From Pedobacter aquae (GTDB taxonomy: Bacteria; Bacteroidota; Bacteroidia; Sphingobacteriales; Sphingobacteriaceae): DNA of 64,000 nucleotides. The DNA lies in the NCBI RefSeq assembly GCF_008195825.1, contig NZ_CP043329.1, forward strand, positions 2,790,001 to 2,854,000, written 5' to 3'. This document shows positions 54,881 to 64,000 of the stretch, one piece after another. Made by a program: the position numbers and the translations under genes. Position 1 is the stretch's first letter. Each line of letters opens with the position of its first letter. The notes beneath the pieces are model-generated. The model ran no database searches, had not been told where the DNA came from, and was given only the letters and a program-made list of their open reading frames with translations.

Positions 54881-56473
54881 CTATTGTTTTTCCTTTAAGG
54901 TAATGATAACAACCCCATTCTTACCTTGCTCGCCATATTTATCTGTAGCACTTTTATCTTTCAAGACTTCTATTTTATCGATATTTTCTGGCTTAAGTTT
55001 TTTCATCTCTTCTTCCGATATTGCTTTTCCATCTAGCATAAATTGAGGTTTAGGATTATAGCCTGTTAGATTAAAAGAAATAGGTAAAGCAAAGCTTACT
55101 CTTACAGCTTTACCATTTTGTTGACCAGGCTCCCAATTTGGAGAAAGTTTTATAACTCTTAAAGCTTCTTCATCTAATTCTTTACTTACACCTCTTAAAA
55201 TTTTAACATCACTTAAAGAGCCATCTTTTTCAACAATAAAATTAACAATAACCCTTCCTTCTCTTTTATTTGCTTTCGCTTCTGCTGGATATTGCAAGTT
55301 CCTCTGTAAAAATTCGGGGAATTTTTGAGGTCCGCCTTTAAACATCGGTAAAACATCAACATGAGTTAATGCATCTTCTTCATTTTTATAACCATACACT
55401 TTTACTTCTTTTAAAATAGGAGCGTTTAAAGCGGGTTCCTTAGCAAGCTCTTTTTTTATGGTATCCGCATTAAAAGAAGGAGCCATTTCAGCATCTTTTT
55501 GGGTAAGCTTAGGTGTATCTTTCGAATTTGCAGATAAAGGCTGTGTTGTGGTTTTATAAAGCGTAATTTCTTTAAAAGTAGGAATCAAAGTTTGAACTGA
55601 TTCTTTAAATTCTATTTCACTAGTAATATTTTTTAGTGTTTTATTTTCATTGATGGTAGCAGAAGATAATATCAATGCTAATAGAAATAATGGTACAGAC
55701 AAACCATACTTTAGGATGGCTGCTTTTCTTGATTTTTGTTTTTGTAACATCTGGATTCTCCTTTTTAATAAAGATTGGTTAAAAAATGTGTTGGTTAATT
55801 TATGTGGGTTTATACCGAAGCTCTCACTAAATATTAATAAAGCATATTCCTTTTTACTGCTTTCTGATTGTACAACTGCCTCATCAGCAATAAATTCATG
55901 AATTTGCTTTATAGCAACTTTATAGAAATATACTATTGGGTTAAACCAATTCATGATGCTGATGATCTCGAATAATAAAACGTCGGCAGTATGTAATTGC
56001 TTGGCATGTGTAAGCTCGTGTTTCAGGATTATATCTTTCTGCGGAAGGTTTTCATCAATCTTAATTTGATTGAAAAATGAAAATGCTTGCTGATGGCTAT
56101 TTGCCTTCAAAAGCATCCACACTTTTAAAAGCCTATAAAGAAATCTTATAGCACAGCTAAGAACTCCGGCTAAGTAAATGAAAGTAATAGAAATGCTTAA
56201 CGTATGGGCTTGTGTATTTAAGGGTGTAGCAAAACCTTCTGAAACTGCAATATAAACGCCAGACCATCCTTCCTCTACCTGCTCTGCAATAAAAAATTGG
56301 CGTATCCATTCTAGGTAAAACAATGGTATACCTAAAGAAAGTAAAGCCGAGCCTACCAAGTATATCCTGTTAAGCTGAAAAAAGGTTTCATTTCTTAAAA
56401 ACAAGAAGTAAAATCCGTAAAACAACATCAAGTAAATATTGATTTGAATAAGATAGTTTGCCCAGTTCATCAT
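54881..56473 (-). CDS. M56 (BlaR1-type) peptidase fused to TonB C-terminal domain and plug-like tail
   Basis: 530 residues. N-terminal membrane segments and M56 zinc peptidase with HELTH (His152, Glu153, His156), another membrane segment around 265-285, then a TonB-CTD (about 385-480, NLQYPAEAKANKREGRVIV), and a tail KIEVLKDKSATDKYGEQG-NGVVIITL resembling the plug segment of SusC receptors. BlaR1 proteins sense an envelope signal and cleave BlaI; the TonB part suggests the signal relates to TonB receptors (inference). Overlaps blaI by 4 nt. Confidence 0.92.
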   Translation of the reverse strand: MMNWANYLIQINIYLMLFYGFYFLFLRNETFFQLNRIYLVGSALLSLGIPLFYLEWIRQFFIAEQVEEGWSGVYIAVSEGFATPLNTQAHTLSISITFIYLAGVLSCAIRFLYRLLKVWMLLKANSHQQAFSFFNQIKIDENLPQKDIILKHELTHAKQLHTADVLLFEIISIMNWFNPIVYFYKVAIKQIHEFIADEAVVQSESSKKEYALLIFSESFGINPHKLTNTFFNQSLLKRRIQMLQKQKSRKAAILKYGLSVPLFLLALILSSATINENKTLKNITSEIEFKESVQTLIPTFKEITLYKTTTQPLSANSKDTPKLTQKDAEMAPSFNADTIKKELAKEPALNAPILKEVKVYGYKNEEDALTHVDVLPMFKGGPQKFPEFLQRNLQYPAEAKANKREGRVIVNFIVEKDGSLSDVKILRGVSKELDEEALRVIKLSPNWEPGQQNGKAVRVSFALPISFNLTGYNPKPQFMLDGKAISEEEMKKLKPENIDKIEVLKDKSATDKYGEQGKNGVVIITLKEKQ

Positions 56474-56850
56474 TTATCGGTTTTAAGTTTTTCAATAAGT
56501 TTTAATATCTCATCTGCTTCTTTTAAATCAATTTTTTGCTTTTTCACAAAGAAAGAGAACATACTTTCTACCGAGTTTTCAAAATATCCGTTCAGTAGTT
56601 TGTCAGTAGCATAGTTTTTATATTCTTCTTTTGTTATTGCTGGTAAATATTGATGACTTTTACCAAAAGCTTTATGCTTAACAAAACCCTTAGTTTCTAA
56701 AATTCTGATGATGGTTGATACTGTATTATACGCCGGTTTAGGTTCTGGCAAATACGCTATCACATCTTTAACAAAGCCATGTTGTATTTCCCATATCACC
56801 TGCATAATTTGTTCTTCTGCTTTTGTAAGTTCTTTAAATTCCTTTTCCAT
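56470..56850 (-). CDS. BlaI/MecI/CopY-family transcriptional repressor
   Basis: 126 residues: N-terminal winged helix (AEEQIMQVIWEIQHGFVKDV, YNTVSTIIRILETKGFV) and C-terminal dimerisation helix region. The family represses its own operon and is inactivated by cleavage through the partner M56 peptidase, encoded here by the overlapping next gene. Two AACTAA-N4-TTAGTT operators lie 27-65 nt upstream of the start, supporting autoregulation. Confidence 0.94.
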   Translation of the reverse strand: MEKEFKELTKAEEQIMQVIWEIQHGFVKDVIAYLPEPKPAYNTVSTIIRILETKGFVKHKAFGKSHQYLPAITKEEYKNYATDKLLNGYFENSVESMFSFFVKKQKIDLKEADEILKLIEKLKTDK

Positions 56851-56876
56851 ATGATTTGCTAACGTTTAAACTAATA

Positions 56877-56915
56877 TATAACTAATTTTTTAGTTATACA
56901 ACTAAATTCTTAGTT
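56877..56915 (-). promoter_or_regulatory. Two BlaI-type operators, AACTAA-N4-TTAGTT
   Basis: Site 1 (56877-56898) has 9-bp arms TATAACTAA and TTAGTTATA around TTTT. Site 2 (56900-56915) has 6-bp arms AACTAA and TTAGTT around ATTC. Their centres are 20 bp apart, about two helical turns, so two dimers could bind the same face upstream of blaI. Confidence 0.75.
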
Positions 56916-57096
56916 AATACAAAACAACATTATTTAATATATTGAAAATCAATTCATTAAAATCATCATTATGATAACAGGCTTAATCATGACGGGCTTC
57001 AGAAAAATATCAGACCCATAAGATTAATACAAACAGACCCGAATAACAGCCAAAAATTTGTTTACATTTATATAAAACCAATGAAACCTGTTTGAT

Positions 57097-57513
57097 ATGC
57101 AAGAAATGAACAGACCAGTAAGAGTTTTAGTTGCCAAAGTTGGCTTAGATGGGCATGACCGCGGCGCAAAAATAATAGCCACTTCTTTAAGAGACGCCGG
57201 TATGGAGGTTATTTATACAGGCTTAAGACAAACTCCAGAAATGGTGGTAAACGCTGCCTTACAAGAAGATGTAGATGCTATAGGTGTATCCATATTATCG
57301 GGTGCGCACATGACTGTTTTTCCTAAAATCATCAATCTGATGAAAGAAAAAGGAATGGATGATGTTCTGGTAACAGGTGGTGGCATTATTCCTGATGAAG
57401 ATATGCAAGCGCTCAGGAAAATAGGTGTTGGCGAGTTATTTCCGCCGGGCACCAATACCCTAGCCATTGTAAATTATATAAAAGATTGGGTTGTAACACA
57501 CAGAGACTTTTAA
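57097..57513 (+). CDS. Stand-alone cobalamin-binding protein, methylmalonyl-CoA mutase C-terminal type
   Basis: 138 residues: only the B12-binding Rossmann-like domain, with the DGHDRG motif (Asp18-x-His20-x-x-Gly23; His20 is the Co ligand) and [22 protein letters not shown]. As a separate gene this matches small subunits of acyl-CoA mutases; the large catalytic subunit is not nearby and may be elsewhere. Followed after 2 nt by enoyl-CoA hydratase, so a shared acyl-CoA pathway is implied. Confidence 0.9.
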   Translation: MQEMNRPVRVLVAKVGLDGHDRGAKIIATSLRDAGMEVIYTGLRQTPEMVVNAALQEDVDAIGVSILSGAHMTVFPKIINLMKEKGMDDVLVTGGGIIPDEDMQALRKIGVGELFPPGTNTLAIVNYIKDWVVTHRDF

Positions 57514-57515
57514 TC

Positions 57516-58292
57516 ATGAAAAACTATCTTAACCTTCTTACAGACATACAAAACAGCATACTTTATCTAACCATAAATAGAGAAGATAAACTTAATGCAC
57601 TTAATAAAGATACTTTAGCAGAAATACATGATTGTATTTTAGCTGCACTACATGATGAATCAATAAAAGGTATCATCATCACCGGAAAGGGTGAAAAAGC
57701 TTTTGTAGCTGGCGCAGATATTAAAGAATTCTCTAATTTTAATGCAGAAGAAGGCAAAAATTTAGCTAAAGAAGGGCAAGAAAAGGTTTTCGATTTAATT
57801 GCTAGCAGTAAAAAACCTGTTATTGCTGCCATGAATGGCTTCGCACTAGGTGGTGGTTTAGAATTAGCTATGGCTTGCCATATCAGAATAGCATCTCAAA
57901 ATGCCAAATTAGGGCTTCCAGAAGTAAGTTTAGGATTGATTCCGGGTTATGGAGGCACCCAAAGACTAACAGAACTAGTGGGTAAAGGAAAAGCTTTCGA
58001 AATGATTTTAACTGCCGATATGATTTCTGCCGAAGATGCTGAAAAAGTAGGCTTAGTCAATTATGCGGTAGAATCAACAGATTTATTACCCAAAGCAACA
58101 GCTTTAATGCAAAAAATACTTAGTCGCTCGCCAGAAGCTATAGCAGCAGCCATAAAAGCGATAAACGCTTTTGACCACACCCAAAGTGGTTACCAAGCAG
58201 AAATTGAAGCTTTTGGAACTTGCTTCGTTACCCAAAATTTTAAAGAAGGCGTAGCTGCATTCTTAGAAAAGCGTAAACCAAATTTTCATTAA
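57516..58292 (+). CDS. Enoyl-CoA hydratase/isomerase family protein
   Basis: 258 residues from the ATG at 57516, 2 nt after the B12 protein's stop; an upstream TTG in the other gene is rejected. Crotonase fold with oxyanion segments AFVAGADIKEF and NGFALGGGLELAMACHIRIA, and catalytic Glu region GLPEVSLGLIPGYGGTQRL with both glutamates present, consistent with true hydratase activity. Acts on short-chain enoyl-CoA in fatty acid or amino acid breakdown. Confidence 0.93.
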   Translation: MKNYLNLLTDIQNSILYLTINREDKLNALNKDTLAEIHDCILAALHDESIKGIIITGKGEKAFVAGADIKEFSNFNAEEGKNLAKEGQEKVFDLIASSKKPVIAAMNGFALGGGLELAMACHIRIASQNAKLGLPEVSLGLIPGYGGTQRLTELVGKGKAFEMILTADMISAEDAEKVGLVNYAVESTDLLPKATALMQKILSRSPEAIAAAIKAINAFDHTQSGYQAEIEAFGTCFVTQNFKEGVAAFLEKRKPNFH

Positions 58293-58433
58293 TATGATTT
58301 TATATATTTTTTGAATTAATTTTCAGATAATTAAAATTAATTATGTAGAATTATTTTCCCATTTAAAATAAATATCTATATTCGCTTATAAGAATTTTAC
58401 TAAAGCTTCTTATTCTGGTAAGTAAATACAGAT

Positions 58434-59864
58434 ATGAAAAAAATACTAATCGTTGATGATGAAGTTAACATTGGGTTGCTTCTCTCTAAATTCCTATCAA
58501 GGAACGGTTTTGAAATAAAGACTGCAACTTCAGGAACTTCAGCATTTGATATCCTCAGCAAAGAAACTTTTAACCTCGTACTTTGCGATTTTAGGTTAGA
58601 AGATACCGACGGACGAGAAGTATTAAAAAAAATAAAATTACTTTATCCAAGAACAGGTGTTATCATCATTACTGGTTATTCTGATATAAAATTAGCTGTA
58701 GAACTCATTAAAATGGGTGCTTACGATTATATTACTAAACCACTTTACCCTGATGAAATTCTAAACACCATCAATAAAGCTATTGAAACTCAACAAGCTT
58801 TAAATGAAGAATTAGACAACCCTTCTCCTGTTACGGAAGAAACACCTAAAACAAAAGAGGCTAAAAAAACTTCAGGAAGTTTTGATGAGTATGTTATTGG
58901 TCAAAGTTCTCCTGCTAGAGAGCTTATTAGGCAAATAGAACTTGTAGCCCCTACCAATTATAGTGTTATTTTAATTGGAGAAAGCGGAACCGGTAAAGAA
59001 TCGGTAGCTAAAAGTATCCATATGAAAAGTAATAGAAGAGATAAACCTTTTATTGCTATGGATTGCGGTTCTCTAACCAAAGAGTTAGCAGGTTCTGAAT
59101 TTTTCGGGCATGAGAAAGGCTCTTTCACTGGCGCATTATACACCAAAATTGGTCACTTTGAAATGGCAAATGGCGGTACTTTATTTTTAGATGAAGTAGG
59201 AAACCTGTCTTATGAAATACAAGCTGCTTTATTAAGAACTGTACAAGAAAGAAAAGTAAAAAGAATTGGCTCTACCAAAGAAATAGACCTTGATGTAAGA
59301 ATAATTGTTGCTACCAATGAAAACTTAATTGATGCTATATCTAAAGGTAAATTTAGAGAAGATTTATACCACAGATTTAACGAGTTTGGTATTTACATGC
59401 CTCCATTAAGAGAGCGTGGTAAAGATATTTTAATTTTTGCCGAACACTTTTTAAATGCGGCCAATGCAGAGCTTAATCGTGATGTTAAAGGCTTTAGCGA
59501 GGAAGTAGAAGAGTGTATTCTTACCTATACTTGGCCAGGTAATGTTAGAGAGCTAAAAAATGTTATGCGTAGAGCGGTTTTACTAACCGAAGGAGATTAC
59601 ATCCTGCTTAAAGCTTTGCCTCTAGAAATTTCAACCTTCACCAAGTTATCAGCACTAGAAAACATTTTAGATAAACCAGCAGGTGGCGGAGAAGGCAGAA
59701 GAGAAAAAAAACTCGACCTAAAAAATGCTGCTTTAGAAGCAGAGTATGAAACTATTCTAAAAGTACTTAAGGAAGTAAATTTCAACAAAACTAAAGCTGC
59801 TAAACTGTTAAATATTGATAGGAAAACGCTTTACAACAAAATGAAAGCCATTAATCTAGAATAA
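58434..59864 (+). CDS. NtrC-family sigma-54-dependent response regulator
   Basis: 476 residues. Receiver domain (1-120) with phospho-acceptor Asp52 in CDFRLED; AAA+ domain (about 155-395) with Walker A GESGTGKE, GSFTGA loop for sigma-54 contact, and Walker B GGTLFLDEVG; C-terminal Fis-type helix-turn-helix NKTKAAKLLNIDRKTLYNKM. Activates sigma-54 promoters when phosphorylated. The sensor gene starts at the base right after its stop codon, so the two form a two-component pair. Confidence 0.95.
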   Translation: MKKILIVDDEVNIGLLLSKFLSRNGFEIKTATSGTSAFDILSKETFNLVLCDFRLEDTDGREVLKKIKLLYPRTGVIIITGYSDIKLAVELIKMGAYDYITKPLYPDEILNTINKAIETQQALNEELDNPSPVTEETPKTKEAKKTSGSFDEYVIGQSSPARELIRQIELVAPTNYSVILIGESGTGKESVAKSIHMKSNRRDKPFIAMDCGSLTKELAGSEFFGHEKGSFTGALYTKIGHFEMANGGTLFLDEVGNLSYEIQAALLRTVQERKVKRIGSTKEIDLDVRIIVATNENLIDAISKGKFREDLYHRFNEFGIYMPPLRERGKDILIFAEHFLNAANAELNRDVKGFSEEVEECILTYTWPGNVRELKNVMRRAVLLTEGDYILLKALPLEISTFTKLSALENILDKPAGGGEGRREKKLDLKNAALEAEYETILKVLKEVNFNKTKAAKLLNIDRKTLYNKMKAINLE

Positions 59865-62685
59865 ATGATTACTTCTAACCTCTCATTTTTAAAATCTAGA
59901 AAAGGATTTGATATCCCTATACCCTATTTTCTTGCGGTATTTACCTTATGTATCATTCCTTTTTTGCTTTCGGTTTTACAACTCGATATAGATCTTCTTG
60001 GATATCATATCATCTCTTTTGAAAAAGCAAATGCTTTTAAAGACCTTCTTGTAGGTAAAGCATTTAATACCGCATGGATCTTATTTAGCGTTGCAACAGG
60101 CTTGTTTACTTGTATTTTAACTCTTATAGATTTTAAGGTAAAAAAAGACATTTCCGCACCTATTATTGGTATTGTCTTACTATGTACAGCTATTATAGAT
60201 TTGCTACATCTCACAATTGCTTCTAATCTTATTAAGTTAGCTATCAATTATGATGACGCACTTTATATTACTTGGTTTACCAGCAGGCTATTACAAGTTA
60301 CTTTCCTGATTTTAGGTACAGGCTTAATTTTAGTAGTTAAAACCAAAACCATCAGGAAAATTGAGCAGAAAGTTAAATTATTACAGGCTTTAACCCTTTT
60401 ATTCGGACTTATAACTGTAGCAGCATTATATTTTTACTTACCGTAAAAACATTACCTAGTTTTTTTATTGCAAGTAATTCTTTCCTTATACATCCAACAG
60501 AATTAATTATCATAGGCTTATTCTTTTTATGGGGTTCTGTTATCATGCCTAACGTTATAAAGACATATCCTAGCATATTTTCACAACTTTTAGTTTTAAG
60601 TATGATACCTGCAATTTTTGCAGCTGTTCATATGTCTATTGCATCATTTCCTTTTGATGCTAATTATAATGTAGCGCAATTTTTAAGGCTCATCACCTAT
60701 TTTATTCCCTTAACAGGAATTAGCTTAAACTATTCAAGAAGTATCTCTAAACAGCACCAAACCAATTTAAAACTCGATAGAGAAATTCAGGAAAAGAAAA
60801 AAATACAACAAAACTTAGAAAGCAGACAAAACTTACTTAAGTATGCCGAGTCTATGGCTAATATGGGTAGCTGGGAAATGCAAACTGCAACGGATAAAAT
60901 GATTTGGTCTGATGCACTTTACCATGTTTTAAATTTAAATCCACACCAAACCCAACCAACTCTTGACGCTATTCTTGAGCTTTTTCAGGATGATGACAAA
61001 AACAACTTTAAACAAGCTATACAAAACTGTATAAAAACTCAGGGTTCTTTTCAGCTAGAATATCAAATTACAGATCATCAAACATCAATACAACGCTTTT
61101 TACAAATAAAAGGGCAGTATATCCAAACAGAAAATAAAATTATAGGTACCTGTCTTGATGTTACCAAACTAAAAGAAGCCACTTTTAAGCTAGAGCAAAA
61201 TGAGGCTATTTTAAAAGAAGCAGAATCTATATCCCATAATGGAAGTTTTGAATGGAACCAAGGCTCTTCTTCTATCTTTTGGTCTGATGAACTTTACAGG
61301 ATACACGGTTTAGACCCACAAAACATCAAATTAGATTTTGGATTTTACAAAACTTTAATCCACCCAGAAGACCTTAAAAGATGCGAATCTACGGTAGAAA
61401 AAGCCTTTGATTTGAAGCGTAACTTTGTTATAGAATACCGCATCATCAAACCAGATAAAGAAGTTAGATTCTTATATGGCACAGCAAAAATTATTATTGA
61501 TAAAAAAACCGATGCCGTAAAAGTTTTAGGTACTATTCAGGATATTACAGAGCTTAAAAATACAGCCATACTTTTAGAAAAAACAGAAAGTATTTATAAA
61601 ACTATTGCCAAAAATGTTCCAGATTCTGCTGTGATGATGTTTGATAAAGATTATAAATTAATCTTATTAGACGGCCCTATAGTAAAAGACTTAAACTTTA
61701 AAACACAACCACAAACCGGCATTTTCTTACCCGATTTATATCATGATGACCTTGCAGAAAAAATTAGAAAATCTCTTGATAAAGCATTCTCAGGTTTAGA
61801 AGTATCTTTTGAAAAGAAGAGAATAATCGTTTTTACAAGATAGATTACGTTCCGGTAAGAAACGTGGCGGGAGATATATTTAGTGTGATGGTTGTGAAGC
61901 ATGATATTTCTGAAATAAAAGCCGCACAAAAAGATTTAGAGTCGAAGGTTGATGAGCTGAACAGGTCTAACCAAGATTTAGAACAATTTGCTTATGTAGC
62001 CTCTCACGATTTACAAGAACCATTAAGAAAAATCAGAGCTTTTGGAGACCGCCTACAAAACAAATATGCCCAAGAAATTTCCGAAGAAGGTTTAGATTAT
62101 ATCAAGAGAATGCAAAGTGCATCAGAAAGAATGCAAACGCTTATTGATGATTTGCTTACTTATTCTAGGGTTACCCGCGGAGATGAAGGTTTTGAAGAGG
62201 TAGATTTACATGAGCAAATACAAATGACATTAGAGAACCTTGAATTTGCTATAGAGAAAAAAGGTGCCACCATAGATATGATGGTGAACCATACCGTAAA
62301 AGCTATACCTGGGCAAATTAGACAGCTTTTCCAGAATTTATTTAGCAACGCTATCAAATTCAGCAAAGAAAATGTTGCTCCTGTAATAGAAGTAAAATCA
62401 GAAATAATAAGTGGTTCTTTATTGAATATGCCAGGGATTTATCCAAATAAAGATTACTGTGTAATTAAAATAAAGGATAATGGTATTGGTTTCGACCCAC
62501 AATACGGAGATAAAATATTTGCGCTCTTCCAAAGGCTACATACCAGAAATGAATATGAAGGAACCGGTATAGGATTAGCTGTTTGTAAAAAAATAGTAGA
62601 AAAACACGATGGATTTATACAAGCCGACAGTAAACCCGGAGAAGGCACTCAATTTACCATCATTTTACCTTATCAGGCTTCATGA
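59865..62685 (+). pseudogene. MASE3-like/PAS sensor histidine kinase, broken by two single-base deletions
   Basis: Read as one gene with one base restored at about 60443 and one at about 61816, it gives 940 residues (2821 nt plus 2 = 941 codons). Order: MASE3-like membrane sensor (about 1-290, with MSIASFPFDANYNVAQFLRL), three PAS domains, HisKA with ASHDLQEPLRKI, and HATPase with LFQNLFSNAIKFSKE and GTGIGLAVCKKIVE. In the given sequence the frame stops at 60446 and 61843. The residues on both sides of each break are well conserved, so decay is very recent or the bases are sequencing errors. Overlaps the next gene by 4 nt (ATGA). Confidence 0.85.
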
Positions 62686-63087
62686 GTAAAAGAACCATAA
62701 ATAGTGCTATTTGGATTGCCGAGGACGACCCTGATGATAGGTTGATGCTTAAAGAAGCCTTTGAGGAATTTAATTATACCAAACCTTTAGTTTTTTTTGA
62801 GGATGGAGAAAAATTATTGAAAGCCTTAAAAAGAAGCGCATCAAATGGAAACCAAATCTCATTTTATTGGATTTGAATATGCCAAAAATTAACGGACATG
62901 AAGTGCTAGCTTTTATCAAAGCTAATGAAAACACTAAAAACATACCCGTTATCATTTTCACCACTTCTAAAAGTGAGGAAGAAAAAAAGAAAGTTTAAAA
63001 ATGGGTGCTCGTGATTTTATTACTAAACCCTATAAGTTTAAAGATATGCTAAAAATTACCGGAGATTTAATTAAATCATACGGATAA
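62682..63087 (+). pseudogene. Single-domain response regulator (Rcp1-like), broken by two single-base deletions
   Basis: Restoring one base at about 62852 (CC to CCC) and one in the A7 run at 62982-62988 gives 135 residues: IWIAEDDPDDRLMLKEAF, then [17 protein letters not shown] with the phospho-acceptor Asp, [13 protein letters not shown] and ITKPYKFKDM. 406 nt plus 2 is an exact multiple of three. Without repair the frame ends at 62876. Stand-alone receivers of this type pair with phytochrome- or PAS-type kinases; the kinase upstream overlaps it by 4 nt. Confidence 0.82.
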
Positions 63088-63098
63088 ATGATAATAAT

Positions 63099-64000
63099 AT
63101 GAAACCTGTTAAAGTATTATTAATTGATGATGATGAGGATGATTACATCCTTACCAAGGAAATATTTAGTGATATTCCGCAAAAAGAAAAATATCAGTTA
63201 AGCTGGATTAACAACTATGAAGAAGGTATTAATGCCATGCTGAAGAGCCATTATGATATTTACTTGGTTGATTACCGCTTAGGTAAATACACTGGCATTG
63301 ACTTGTTAAAAGAGGCCATTAAATCTAACGTTGGAGAACCTATCATTATCTTAACAGGAAAAGGTGATTCTAAAGTAGATGACGAAGCCTTACAAATTGG
63401 TGCGGCAGATTATCTTATCAAAGATAAAATAGACCCTTATACCATAGAACGCTCTATTCGATATGCTTTAAAACACACCTTAACTTTAAAAGCGCTAAAA
63501 GAGAGCGAAAATAAATTTAAAATTATTTTCGAGCGCTCTAAAGAACCTTTTGTTATTATAGATTCTTTTGGTGCTATTAGAGATATTAATGAAGCAGGTT
63601 TAAGATTTTTTAAATATACCAGAGAAGAACTTGAACTTATAAAAGGTGTCGATTTATACGTTAACCGTAAAGACAACGCCCAATTTGTTCAACAAATGGA
63701 TGAAAAAGGCTCTGTTAATGATTTTGAAACTCAACTGATCACCAAAGAAAAAGAGGTAAGAACAGTAGCCATATCCGCTTTTTTGCAAATAGACCAACAC
63801 GCTACACAAGAGCTTTATTACTGTATCATTCATGATATTACCAACAGAAAAAAGAAGAAAAAGCTATTGTAGATATTGAGAAACTAGCCGTAACAGAAAG
63901 AATTGTAAAAGGATTATCTAATGAAATAAGAAATCCTTTATCAAATATCAATTTATCTTTAGAACAGCTTAAGCTTGATTTAAATACAAGTGATGAAACC
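63099..64000 (+). pseudogene. REC-PAS hybrid kinase, one single-base deletion, 3' end beyond window
   Basis: Receiver domain (1-125) with Asp58 in YLVDYRLGK; PAS (about 145-255) with FKIIFERSKEPFVII. The frame stops at 63872, but adding one A to the A6 run near 63850 continues into EEKAIVDIEKLAVTERIVKG and then an H-box-like segment LSNEIRNPLSNINLSLEQL. That segment has Asn (codon 63920-63922) where kinases have the phosphorylated His. The C-terminus lies outside the window, so whether an ATPase domain follows cannot be seen. Starts 11 nt after the preceding regulator. Confidence 0.8.

Noticed and set aside
62850-63860. Programmed frameshifting or transcriptional slippage
   Set aside because: Two of the five sites are A6-A7 runs, but the other three are not slippery sequences, and five events in three adjacent genes are not a known programmed arrangement.

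Overview
The window reads as chromosomal DNA of a low-GC Bacteroidota, most likely a Sphingobacteriales/Pedobacter-like organism (inference). Visible evidence: two SusC/SusD pairs, an M56-TonB/BlaI pair, several Bacteroidota-type domain families (DUF4199, DUF3570/DUF4266), and promoters of the Bacteroidota kind (TTG, 19-nt spacer, TAnnTTTG), two of them exact (11756-11785 and 53757-53786). Nearly all coding capacity is intact and dense. No tRNA, rRNA, CRISPR array, transposase or prophage was recognised.

Layout. 1-9.3 kb: two tandem leftward SusC/SusD outer-membrane uptake pairs with near-identical leaders; no carbohydrate enzymes are visible beside them and the first SusD runs off the left edge. 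9.5-11.7 kb: exonuclease III, a secreted cyclophilin and a small unknown gene, with a 256-bp array of 8-bp repeats filling the gap between the last two. 11.8-15.1 kb: a rightward operon of a small His/Cys-rich exported protein, a TonB receptor and a lipoprotein, probably for metal uptake. 15.1-20.8 kb: membrane AraC regulator, hisS, a low-molecular-weight phosphatase, lipoprotein, fumC. 21-24.5 kb: serine hydrolase, YbaB, metallo-hydrolase, YhcG-type nuclease. 24.7-32.6 kb: glycogen synthesis (glgC, glgA), polA, tag, an alkyltransferase-like protein and trmB. 32.7-40.2 kb: GDP-fucose synthase, zinc-ribbon/Nif3 pair, small membrane proteins, mfd. 40.2-44.7 kb: a DUF4143 ATPase behind a repeat-built promoter, then a compact leftward operon Rieske - thioredoxin - ApbE - DUF4266 - DUF3570. 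44.9-58.3 kb: gltX, dipeptide epimerase, TerC, S41 protease, TonB-domain protein, beta-CASP nuclease, pdhB, M56-TonB/BlaI, a B12-binding protein and enoyl-CoA hydratase. 58.4-64 kb: a two-component signalling cluster (NtrC regulator, MASE3-like/PAS kinase, REC protein, REC-PAS-kinase).

The most notable points are: five single-base-deletion frameshifts packed into 60.4-63.9 kb, all in the signalling cluster and none recognised elsewhere; the 8-bp minisatellite; the 32-bp inverted-repeat units that supply the -33 element of the ATPase promoter; a Rieske/thioredoxin/ApbE/DUF4266/DUF3570 cluster that looks like an uncharacterised envelope redox module; paired BlaI-type operators; and a histidine-kinase H-box in which His is replaced by Asn.

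All assignments come from reading the sequence and from family knowledge; no database search or structure prediction was run.
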